Positions 39,293 through 47,774 of a DNA stretch of 52,552 bases are shown piece after piece (the stretch's first letter is position 1; each line of letters begins with the position of its first letter). Location: positions 1 through 52,552 of the forward strand of contig JAVBTT010000019.1 of the NCBI GenBank assembly GCA_031556035.1, read 5' to 3'. The position numbers were made by a program, and so were the translations under genes. This DNA is from JAVBTT01 sp031556035. GTDB taxonomy: Bacteria > Bacillota > Clostridia > Oscillospirales > UBA929. The notes under the pieces are model-generated. The model saw only the letters and a list, made by a program, of their open reading frames with translations. It did not search any database and was not told the origin of the DNA.

Positions 39293-42265
39293 GTGAAAAA
39301 GAGGATACTCAGCCTGTTGCTGGCCACAGTGCTCATGGCGGCCATCGCCCTTCCCGGTGTCTCGCCGGTCGCCGCGGCCGCAGGCGAGGCGGGAAGGACC
39401 TACATCGTCAAGCAGGACGGCACGGGCGACTTCACGACCATTCAGGCGGCCGCGAACGTGGCGCAGCCGGGGGACACCGTTCTGGTGTACGGCGGCACCT
39501 ACCGCGAGGAGGTCGTGCTCCCGCGCGGCGGCACGGGCGAGGACGCCCGGATTACGCTCAGAGCCGCCGAGGGCGAGGAGGTCATTGTGACCGGCTCGGA
39601 TCCTGTCGCGCCCAGCGAGTGGCAGGAAACCGAAATGCCCGGCGTGTACAAAATGGTTAAGCCCAACAGCTACTTCCCCGGCCACCGGGAGGACAGAGGA
39701 GACAGGCTCCCCGGATGGACCAGCGATTTGGATCAGTTCAATCCGTTCAACTCATTCTGGAGATCCAGGGCCAACAGCAGTACGCCCAGCAGCGGCAGCG
39801 GCGCCGATCAGAAACTTGGATATGTCTCCTGCGGTCAGGTCTACCTAAACGGCGAACCGATGAACCAGCGTTGGAGCCTGAACGGCGAGGCCGATGGCAT
39901 CACCAACGCCACCTTCGGAACCGTCGCGGGAACGCCCGGGACATGGATTGCCTATGTGGACGTGATCGACGACGGTGAAAACCCCATAACCACAAGCCCC
40001 AACGGCAACCCCGACATGGAGGGAGACACCACCATTTATGTCAACTTCGGCGATGTGGATCCCCGAGATGCCGAGGTGGATACTGAGATCAACGTGCGGA
40101 TGCAGTGCATCACGGCGGAATGGAATCTGGGCTACATAACCGTCGACGGCTTCACCGTCATGCGCGGCGCGGGCCCCAAGACCGTCGACTTCTGGCAGAT
40201 CCGCGCTGAGGGCATGTTCGGCGCTATCTCGACCAACGGCGGTTATTACTGGGTCATCGAAAACTGCGACGTCACCCAATGCCGCGGCGTGGGTGTCGAC
40301 TTCGGAAACGGTTCTCGCGGTCAGGAGGAGCGGTACGGCCCCGGATACCGATACGGTGACTACGAGAGCAGCCACACCGTAGACGGTTTGCCTGCATACA
40401 ACGGAAACGGCCCCGAACTGTACGGCTATCATACCATCCGCGACTGCAACCTCTTCGACAACGCCACAAACGCCATGTTCGCCTACCGCGGCGCGTACAC
40501 CGAGATCTACGGTTGTTCCTTCGTCAACAACAACGCGATCAACACGGGGCTCGCGTCCGAGGCGTACTTCAAGAACGTCAGCGGCGGCTTCGGCATCAAC
40601 CTACACGACAACTATTTCTACAGCGACCAGACATGGACCACCAGGGCGATCTGGATGGACTGCGAAAACGACAACGCCATCGTGGCTAACAATGTCGTCT
40701 ATACGCCAACACGGGGCAGAGGGTTTTCGACTATCGACTATGAGCTCAACGCCGGCTGGAACCTCTTTGCCAATAATATCCTGGTCAATGTCAACAACAT
40801 CAACAACGGCGTAAACGGCAACCTCAACGTCATGAATAACCTGCTGATCAACAGCGGTACATTCAACGTCATTGGAAGCGCCAGTCAAGGCCGTGCCGGT
40901 GCCGAGGGCGGCGCCAGCAACGCGGACACCATCACGCCGTATAACGGCATCACCACCAATCCCACAAGCGCCCGCAACCGAACCAATCGCGTCGTGGCAC
41001 CGGGGACGCTGAACGAAATCACGACGGTCGGCAATCCAACCAGCCGGTTCGATGGCTACAGCCGGTTCAACAAGTACATGGGCAACATGGTCTTTAACAC
41101 CAACGCTTCCAACACCTCGGGCACCCAGTATACGGGCGACGACCGGGTGACCGGATACGGCGAGTTTGTCCTCAAGCGCGAGGACGAATGCGAGCCGGGC
41201 CATGTCTCCATGCCGGACTTCTCGGGCGGCGTCGCCAGCTTCCACGCGGGTCTGCCGGACGTGGTCGCGTTGCAGCAAGCGGGTACAATATTCGACTGGA
41301 CCTGGGTATATGCGGCGGGCGAAGCCGGGAACAAGCCGATCTCCCGCACGGTTTACGGCAACGAAGCTGACTGGAACGTATACTACGGCGTTTCGACACG
41401 GCCTTCCGCTTGGGAAAGCCGCGGATTCGAAGAAAAAAGCGTCGTCGTTCCGGATTCGGAAGGCAACAGCTATGTGATCACCGCCGACAAAGATTCCTTC
41501 TCCATCGCGCTCAACGTGGACGACAGCGCCATCACCGTGAATCCGCCGCTCTTCACCAGCGAGTTCATGGGCCCAAGCGATATGCTGCTGAATCTTGGGT
41601 ACACCAGCTATCCGCCCAGCGTGACGCATGACATCCTCGGCAACGTCCGCAATGCGGAAAACAACGTGGCGGGCCCCTTCGCCGACCTGAAGGCGGGCTA
41701 TAACGTCTATCAGCTCTGGCCGCAAAAAGACAAGGTATATGCCTTGACGTCTCCCGTCAAAACAATTGTGGCCGGCTGCGCGGCCAATATCCCCGCCGAC
41801 ATTTCGTTTGCGGGCGAGGCGGTTCCCTTCGACCTGGGGCTGTACAATCCGGACGGCGCGCTCATCGACACGCTCCGAGTCACCGCCGACGGCAGGTACA
41901 CCTTTAAGATCACGACTTCCGATACCGCCAAGGCGGGCGCCTATGTCATCAAGGCGGTCGGCGCGGCAAGCGGCTGCGTAATCGACTGCGTCGCTCAGCC
42001 GGACGATCTGTGGGCGCCGACCGTTGCCGACGGAGAGAGCTCCGTCACGGTCGTCTTCGCCTCGGATGTGAGCTTCAACGCGGCCAAGAAGTCCGTCAAA
42101 ATTGACGGGGTCGCCGTCAACAACATCAAGGTCAGCGTTTCCGGGAAAGTTATGACCATTGCGGACACGACAGTCACAGCGGGACAAAGCATTGTGATCG
42201 CGGGCGTGAAATACGCGGATCTCTTCCCGAGCTACAGCTTTACCTTTACTCTGAAGATGCCGTAA
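39293..42265 (+). CDS. Secreted right-handed parallel beta-helix protein 1
   Basis: The 990-residue protein has a signal peptide (about 1-30) and a large pectate-lyase-like parallel beta-helix. It opens YIVKQDGTGDFTTIQAAANV and PGDTVLVYGGTYREEVVLPRGG, a layout common to polysaccharide lyases and some hydrolases, followed by Asn-rich coils (ENCDVTQCRGVGVDFGNGSRG). It ends with the shared C-terminal module (about 818-990), closing YADLFPSYSFTFT. GTG 39293 is chosen over ATG 39284 because AGAAAGG abuts that ATG but is 9 bases from the GTG, and the paralogue at 42451 also starts with GTG. It probably binds or cuts an extracellular polysaccharide; the catalytic residues are not evident. Confidence 0.8.
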   Translation: MKKRILSLLLATVLMAAIALPGVSPVAAAAGEAGRTYIVKQDGTGDFTTIQAAANVAQPGDTVLVYGGTYREEVVLPRGGTGEDARITLRAAEGEEVIVTGSDPVAPSEWQETEMPGVYKMVKPNSYFPGHREDRGDRLPGWTSDLDQFNPFNSFWRSRANSSTPSSGSGADQKLGYVSCGQVYLNGEPMNQRWSLNGEADGITNATFGTVAGTPGTWIAYVDVIDDGENPITTSPNGNPDMEGDTTIYVNFGDVDPRDAEVDTEINVRMQCITAEWNLGYITVDGFTVMRGAGPKTVDFWQIRAEGMFGAISTNGGYYWVIENCDVTQCRGVGVDFGNGSRGQEERYGPGYRYGDYESSHTVDGLPAYNGNGPELYGYHTIRDCNLFDNATNAMFAYRGAYTEIYGCSFVNNNAINTGLASEAYFKNVSGGFGINLHDNYFYSDQTWTTRAIWMDCENDNAIVANNVVYTPTRGRGFSTIDYELNAGWNLFANNILVNVNNINNGVNGNLNVMNNLLINSGTFNVIGSASQGRAGAEGGASNADTITPYNGITTNPTSARNRTNRVVAPGTLNEITTVGNPTSRFDGYSRFNKYMGNMVFNTNASNTSGTQYTGDDRVTGYGEFVLKREDECEPGHVSMPDFSGGVASFHAGLPDVVALQQAGTIFDWTWVYAAGEAGNKPISRTVYGNEADWNVYYGVSTRPSAWESRGFEEKSVVVPDSEGNSYVITADKDSFSIALNVDDSAITVNPPLFTSEFMGPSDMLLNLGYTSYPPSVTHDILGNVRNAENNVAGPFADLKAGYNVYQLWPQKDKVYALTSPVKTIVAGCAANIPADISFAGEAVPFDLGLYNPDGALIDTLRVTADGRYTFKITTSDTAKAGAYVIKAVGAASGCVIDCVAQPDDLWAPTVADGESSVTVVFASDVSFNAAKKSVKIDGVAVNNIKVSVSGKVMTIADTTVTAGQSIVIAGVKYADLFPSYSFTFTLKMP
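41765..42245 (+). repeat. 481-bp near-identical repeat, copy 1 (C-terminal module)
   Basis: This coding segment aligns without gaps to 47200-47680, with roughly 30 mismatches by eye. It covers most of the shared C-terminal module. Such similarity in otherwise diverged paralogues points to recent duplication or gene conversion. Confidence 0.85.
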
Positions 42266-42294
42266 GTCGGCAAGTCCGAGCCTCCTATACCTGC

Positions 42295-42354
42295 GCCGCC
42301 CGTTGCCCCGATCCCCCGTTTTTAATGGGTCACGGGGCAACAGGCGGCATTCTT
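42295..42354 (+). terminator. Terminator-like hairpin between beta-helix genes
   Basis: GCCGCC...TTGCCCCG and CGGGGCAA...GGCGGC form a two-part stem (42295 to 42348), followed by ATTCTTTT. It may end part of the transcription before the second beta-helix gene. Confidence 0.6.
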
Positions 42355-42450
42355 TTCGGGGAAAGGGCATCGCATCTGCTTTGGGGCGAAGAACCGTACC
42401 ATCTGCCTGCGCAACATTAAGAAGAACAGAAAAAAACGGAGGTAAAGAAA

Positions 42451-45400
42451 GTGAAAAGAAAGCTGCTCAGTTTATTCGTCGCGGCGGCGCTTGCCGTGTC
42501 TTGCATGATGCCGACGATAACCGCAAGCGCGCAGCCGGGCGATGAAAGCAAAATCTACACTGTCAGACAGGACGGCGCCGGGGATTTCGACACCATCCAG
42601 GCGGCGGCCGACGTCGCGCAGCCGGGCGACACCATACTTGTTTACGAGGGCATCTATCGTGAGCAGGTCATATTTCCGCGCGGCGGCACGGGCGAGGACG
42701 CCCGGATCACGCTGAAGGTAGCCGAGGGCGAGGATGTCTCCGTCACCGGTTCGGAGATCGTCACGGGCTGGGCGGAGGTGCCGGAGCATCCAGGCGTCTG
42801 GAGCATTACCATACCGGGGACTATTTTCGAGGAGGATGTGGGCGGCGCCTTTTTCAACCCCTATGCGGTGAGGTGGCAGTCCCGGGTCCGCGGTCAATAT
42901 CCGACCTGCGGTACGATCTATCTGAATGAAACGCCGCTGGAGGAAGTCTATCAGGATGACAATTCAGGCTCCGGCAGCAACGCTCAAAAGGGCTTGCTGG
43001 TCAACGCGAACACCTGGAAACTGGTTGCTATTGACGAGACAAGCAACGACACTACGGTCTGGGCGAACTTCGGCGACGTCGACCCCAACGCGGCGGGCAA
43101 CGTGACCGAGTCCAACGCGCACAAGCAGGTCATCACCGGAAAATGGAACCAGGGCTACATTACGGTGGACGGCTTTACCGTCCTGCGCGGCTGCGCCCCC
43201 AAGGCGATAGACTTCTGGAGAAGCGACCGCGCCTCCATGTCCGGCGGCATCGCCACCAACGGCGGCTACTATTGGATTATTGAAAACTGCGACGTATCCC
43301 AGTGTCGCGGAGTCGCAGTCGACTTCGGGCTCGGTTCCCGCACGCATGAGGTCAACAGCGGCGGCACGCCCGACCTGTACGGCTATCACATCATCCGCAA
43401 CAACAACATCCACGGCAACCAGAGCAACGGCGTCATGGCCTATTGCGGCCCGTACACCGAGATATACGGCAATATCCTCGCGAACAACAACGCCATGAAC
43501 ACAACCTTGCTGTCCGAAGCGTACGTCAAGGACGTCAACGGCGGCTGGGGCATTAAAATCTACGACAACTATTTCTACAGTGACAAGACCTGGGGGACGC
43601 TGGCGATCTGGCTGGATTCTGAAACGGACGGATGCGTCATCTCCAACAACATCATCTATTCCGAGACCGGCGGGTTCAACAGCACGTACGGCGCGATTCT
43701 GTATGAGACCTGTCACGGCTGGAATGTCTGTTCCAATAACATCGTGGTCGGCGGTTATATAAGACTGTTTGGCAACAGTGTATCCGACACCTACGTCATC
43801 AACAACCTGATCATCGACACCCCGACCGCCAACCAGTTGATCCACATGGGCAGGAACGGAACCAACCCCGGCGCCAGCTTCAATCCGGAGGCTTCGCCCG
43901 TTCCCGCAATGGGCACCAAGGAGGAGCAAAACGCGGCGGCTGAAGCCGCAATCGCCCTTGGCGCCCGTGAAATCATTGGGCTTGGGGTGGAAGGCATCGG
44001 CTTCCTCGGCACTTCCGGAATATCGACCAGCGGCAGCGAGGGCGCCACATATTTTGCCAACGGTATTGGCGTGGGCCGTTCTATGCGCCCGATCGTCCCC
44101 GGCGAATTGACCGCGCTGGGAACCGCCCCGATCCCCGAATACCGCGACTACAACGTCAGCGTCGCGCGTCTCGGATGCACAAACCGCTATAACAAGCTGC
44201 TCAACAACATCTTCTTTGACGCCAAGGTTACGGGCAGCGGCGCCGAGGTGGATAAGGCCGATTACATCAGCGACTGGGTCGAGCTGACCCGCAACTATGA
44301 GGCGATATACGAAAACGGCAGCCGGTCGAGCGTGTTTTATCCCGCGACGGCCCGGGCCGTTGAGCTCACTTCAACGCTGTACAGGCAGTACTACCCAAGC
44401 ACTACCTGGGGCAACCGCGCCGACTACAACGCGTATTACAAGGACGCAAGCTCGGATTTCAGCGGTTATGTCACAGGGGACGGCTATGTGCAGGACGGCA
44501 ACAGCGTACAGAAACCGGACACCGGAAACTACAATATTGAAGCGACCCAGGATTCCTTCAAGATCACCCTGACGGTGGACGAGAGCGTGCTGGATCTGGG
44601 CAAGCAGAGCTATCTGACCGTAGATACCTTCGGCCCCGCAAACGCTTATAAGTACCTTGGCGTTGAATGGTATCCGGACGAGGCGTACATCACAAGGGAC
44701 TTCTTCGGAAACGAGCGCGACGCTGAAAGCAACGTCATCGGCCCCTTTGCCGACCTGAAGGCAGGGACAAACACCTATGCCCTGTGGCCGCGGGCTGAAA
44801 GTCATGAACCTACTGTTTACACTGTAAAACAGGACGGCACCGGCGACTTTGCCACCATCCAGGCAGCGGCAAGCATTGCGTATCCGGGCGATACCATAAT
44901 CGTCTATGAAGGTGTCTATCGTGAAGAGGTTGTGTTTCCACGTGGTGGCACCGGCGAGGACGCCCGGATCACGCTGAAAGCGGCTCCAGGAGAAGAAGTG
45001 GTTATTACCGGCGCGGAGATCGTGGCAGGAAACCTATGGGAGCCGGTGGAGGGTGCGCCCGGTGTCTTTAAGGTAACCATTAACGACAGAGATTATTTTC
45101 AAATAGAAAACACCTTTGGCGAGTTCTACAACCCCTTCGCCCAGTGGTGGCGCGCTGCAGGGAATTCACCGGCTCCGATGCGCTTCACTTGCGGAGCTGT
45201 CTATGTCAACGACGAGGTAGCGATGACGCAGTTGTGGACCTTAAACGGAGAAGTACCCGCTACTGTTAATACTTCCCAAGCAAACGGCATTCGAAATCGC
45301 GGAACAGTCTATAATACACCAGGTTCCTGGATCGCTCTTACGGACGCGTATCTGGACACATCTCAAACATACAGACCAGGGCAAACTACCGGCGGCAATC

Positions 45401-47700
45401 CCAATCCAATCATGCATCCTCTCATCAGCAACCCGGACACCGACACCACCACCATCTATGCTAATTTCGGCGACGTGGACCCGAGAGACCCCGGTAACAG
45501 GATCGAGATCAATGCCCGCAAGCAAGTGATCACGGCCGCTTGGAACCAAAGCTACATTACAATTGACGGATTTAAGGTCACACGCGGAGCCGGTCCCAAG
45601 ACCATTGACTTCTGGCAGACGCAAGCCCAGCCTATGGACGGGGCAATCTCCACCAACGGCGGTTACCGTTGGATCATCGAAAATTGCGAAGTCTCACAAA
45701 ACCGCGGCGTGGGCATCGACTTCGGCAACGGTTCCCGAGGGAAGGAAGATTATTATGAAGGACTTCTTGGCGCGCAATACCACGGCAACGGTCCCGATCT
45801 GTACGGCTACCACATCATCCGTTACAACAACGTTCACGAGAACGCTACTAACGGCATGATGGCTTACCGGGGCGCATACACCGAGATCCACGGCAACAAA
45901 CTGGTCAACAACAATAATATCAACACAGGATTGTTATCCGAGGGCTACATCAAGGATGTCAGCGGCGGCTTCGGCATTATCATCCGTGACAACTATTTTT
46001 ATAACGACCAGACTTGGTTGAGCTACGGTGTTTGGCTGGATAGCGAGTGTGATATGACACGCGTGACCGGAAATGTATTCTACAGTAAGAATGGCGGCTT
46101 TAGAGACGTTGACTATGAGGTCAACGCGGGCTGGAACTTGTTTGACAATAACGTTGTGGTCGGATTTGGCTGGACGATTAACACCAGCAGCAACACGTAC
46201 TTAGTCAACAATCTCTGGCTCGGTATTCCTAGTGCCAGCGCGGCTACCTGGCCAGGCCAAGGAGCGCACGGGCTTATGGGCGCTGAGGGCTGGACTGACT
46301 ACAGCCGTTCGCACCGGATTGTAGAACCGGGCACCTTGAACGAAATCAGTACGGTAGGAAATCCAACCAGCCGTTTCGAGAACTACACACGATTCAACAA
46401 ATTGCTTAACAACGTATTTTTCGATAGAGGCGTTACTGGGCGGACAAATATTGCGTATGTCAGACACGGGGCGGTTGGGTACAGCCCTAACTCCGCTGTC
46501 GGCTTTGCCAGCGAAGTGCCCGAAGAATTCTACAACGACCTTTGGACCGAGGTGGTTCTGTCTAACTCCCCGAACGTCAATCCGGATTTCAGCGGCGGCA
46601 CATGGAACGCGGGAGAGAATCCACATGGTGTCGGACTTCCGATTGCCTGGGTGGCGGCTAAACCTGGCGCAATGATGCCCATTGCTAACGGGACCCCCTT
46701 CCCAAATTTCGGTTATCCAGTTTTAGGCGTCGGCACTGCCACATCTCACCGCGCGACCATTAATGGCGCCACCCTCACCTGGGGCAACGAATGCGACTAC
46801 AACGCCTATTTCGGCGGTGCTAAGATAATTGACCACCAATACGCCGCTGCCCGAGGTTACACAGCCGATGCCAACAGCACACAATCCGCGAACGGAAGCT
46901 GGAGCGTGGAAGCTGATAAGGATTCCTTCAAGCTGACATTGGATGTTGACCAATCCATGTTTAGCATTGATGCGCCACTGCTCACCAGCGAATATCTCGG
47001 CAATACCAGCCTCTATGAATTCCTTGGAATGGAATCTTACGCTCCTGACGTTGATACAGACTTCTTTGGCAATGCCAGGGATATGGGCAACAACGTGGTC
47101 GGGCCCTTCGCAAATTTGAAACCGGGCGTCAACGCGTTTGTATTGTGGGGCGAACCTGATGAAGACATCGACGTGGCCATCACCTCCCCCGTGAGCAAAA
47201 TTGTGGCCGGCTGCGCGGCCAATATCCCCGCCGACATTACATTCGCGGGCGAGGCGGTTTCCTTTGATCTAGGCCTGTACAATCCGGACGGCGCGCTCAT
47301 CGACACGCTCCACATCTCCGCCGACGGCAGGTACACGTTCAAGATCACGGCTTCCGATACCGCCAAGGCGGGCGCCTATGTCATCAAGGCGGTCGGCGCG
47401 GCAAGCGGCTGCGCCATTGACTGCGTCGTTCAGCCGGACGATCTGTGGGCGCCGACCGTTATCGGCGGAGAGAGCTCCGTCACGGTCGTCTTCGCCTCGG
47501 ATGTGAGCTTCAACGCGGCCAAGAAGTCCGTCAAAATTGACGGGGTCGCCGTCAACAACATCAAGGTCAGCGTGTCCGGGAAGATTCTGACCATTGCGGA
47601 CACGACAGCCGCGGCGGGACAAACCATTGTAATCGCGGGCGTGAAATACGCGGATCTCTTCCCGAGCTACAGCTTTACCTTCACCGTTCAAGTGGGCTGA
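42451..47700 (+). CDS. Secreted tandem parallel beta-helix protein 2
   Basis: The 1,749-residue protein has a signal peptide (about 1-28) and two full beta-helix units, about 32-785 and 790-1,570. Each opens with the same block (VYTVKQDGTGDFATIQAA... and PRGGTGEDARITLK) and is about as long as the single unit of beta-helix protein 1. The shared C-terminal module fills about 1,580-1,749. The start is GTG, with a perfect GGAGGT 7 bases upstream. Two helices in one chain suggest internal duplication, perhaps for two binding or cleaving sites on one polymer. The function is likely carbohydrate-related, but no catalytic motif can be named. Confidence 0.8.
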   Translation: MKRKLLSLFVAAALAVSCMMPTITASAQPGDESKIYTVRQDGAGDFDTIQAAADVAQPGDTILVYEGIYREQVIFPRGGTGEDARITLKVAEGEDVSVTGSEIVTGWAEVPEHPGVWSITIPGTIFEEDVGGAFFNPYAVRWQSRVRGQYPTCGTIYLNETPLEEVYQDDNSGSGSNAQKGLLVNANTWKLVAIDETSNDTTVWANFGDVDPNAAGNVTESNAHKQVITGKWNQGYITVDGFTVLRGCAPKAIDFWRSDRASMSGGIATNGGYYWIIENCDVSQCRGVAVDFGLGSRTHEVNSGGTPDLYGYHIIRNNNIHGNQSNGVMAYCGPYTEIYGNILANNNAMNTTLLSEAYVKDVNGGWGIKIYDNYFYSDKTWGTLAIWLDSETDGCVISNNIIYSETGGFNSTYGAILYETCHGWNVCSNNIVVGGYIRLFGNSVSDTYVINNLIIDTPTANQLIHMGRNGTNPGASFNPEASPVPAMGTKEEQNAAAEAAIALGAREIIGLGVEGIGFLGTSGISTSGSEGATYFANGIGVGRSMRPIVPGELTALGTAPIPEYRDYNVSVARLGCTNRYNKLLNNIFFDAKVTGSGAEVDKADYISDWVELTRNYEAIYENGSRSSVFYPATARAVELTSTLYRQYYPSTTWGNRADYNAYYKDASSDFSGYVTGDGYVQDGNSVQKPDTGNYNIEATQDSFKITLTVDESVLDLGKQSYLTVDTFGPANAYKYLGVEWYPDEAYITRDFFGNERDAESNVIGPFADLKAGTNTYALWPRAESHEPTVYTVKQDGTGDFATIQAAASIAYPGDTIIVYEGVYREEVVFPRGGTGEDARITLKAAPGEEVVITGAEIVAGNLWEPVEGAPGVFKVTINDRDYFQIENTFGEFYNPFAQWWRAAGNSPAPMRFTCGAVYVNDEVAMTQLWTLNGEVPATVNTSQANGIRNRGTVYNTPGSWIALTDAYLDTSQTYRPGQTTGGNPNPIMHPLISNPDTDTTTIYANFGDVDPRDPGNRIEINARKQVITAAWNQSYITIDGFKVTRGAGPKTIDFWQTQAQPMDGAISTNGGYRWIIENCEVSQNRGVGIDFGNGSRGKEDYYEGLLGAQYHGNGPDLYGYHIIRYNNVHENATNGMMAYRGAYTEIHGNKLVNNNNINTGLLSEGYIKDVSGGFGIIIRDNYFYNDQTWLSYGVWLDSECDMTRVTGNVFYSKNGGFRDVDYEVNAGWNLFDNNVVVGFGWTINTSSNTYLVNNLWLGIPSASAATWPGQGAHGLMGAEGWTDYSRSHRIVEPGTLNEISTVGNPTSRFENYTRFNKLLNNVFFDRGVTGRTNIAYVRHGAVGYSPNSAVGFASEVPEEFYNDLWTEVVLSNSPNVNPDFSGGTWNAGENPHGVGLPIAWVAAKPGAMMPIANGTPFPNFGYPVLGVGTATSHRATINGATLTWGNECDYNAYFGGAKIIDHQYAAARGYTADANSTQSANGSWSVEADKDSFKLTLDVDQSMFSIDAPLLTSEYLGNTSLYEFLGMESYAPDVDTDFFGNARDMGNNVVGPFANLKPGVNAFVLWGEPDEDIDVAITSPVSKIVAGCAANIPADITFAGEAVSFDLGLYNPDGALIDTLHISADGRYTFKITASDTAKAGAYVIKAVGAASGCAIDCVVQPDDLWAPTVIGGESSVTVVFASDVSFNAAKKSVKIDGVAVNNIKVSVSGKILTIADTTAAAGQTIVIAGVKYADLFPSYSFTFTVQVG
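47200..47680 (+). repeat. 481-bp near-identical repeat, copy 2 (C-terminal module)
   Basis: Partner of 41765-42245 at a constant offset of 5,435 bases with no insertions or deletions. The corresponding region of the sulfatase gene (about 49530-50020) is clearly related in protein but more diverged in DNA. Confidence 0.85.
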
Positions 47701-47721
47701 TATCGCAGCCTAAAACAAGAG

Positions 47722-47747
47722 GTCGGCGCGGCTTTTGCCGCGCCGAC
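47722..47747 (+). repeat. Perfect 11-bp hairpin between beta-helix 2 and sulfatase genes
   Basis: GTCGGCGCGGC-TTTT-GCCGCGCCGAC. No T-run follows, so partial termination or mRNA stabilisation is more likely than full termination. Confidence 0.5.
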
Positions 47748-47774
47748 ATACTCAAAACAAAAGGGGGAGAAAGC

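Noticed and set aside
40601..42370. Long open frame (589 codons) on the lower strand opposite beta-helix gene 1, and similar ones opposite other genes (36374-37411, 42964-43929, 11989 region)
   Set aside because: They are mirror frames caused by GC-rich third positions; they lack ribosome sites and recognisable domains and overlap well-supported genes completely.
42550..44930. Repeated blocks in the beta-helix genes as a CRISPR or tandem DNA repeat array
   Set aside because: The repeats are coding, long and spaced by about 2.3 kb; they reflect duplicated protein domains. No CRISPR-like short repeat with spacers was seen anywhere.
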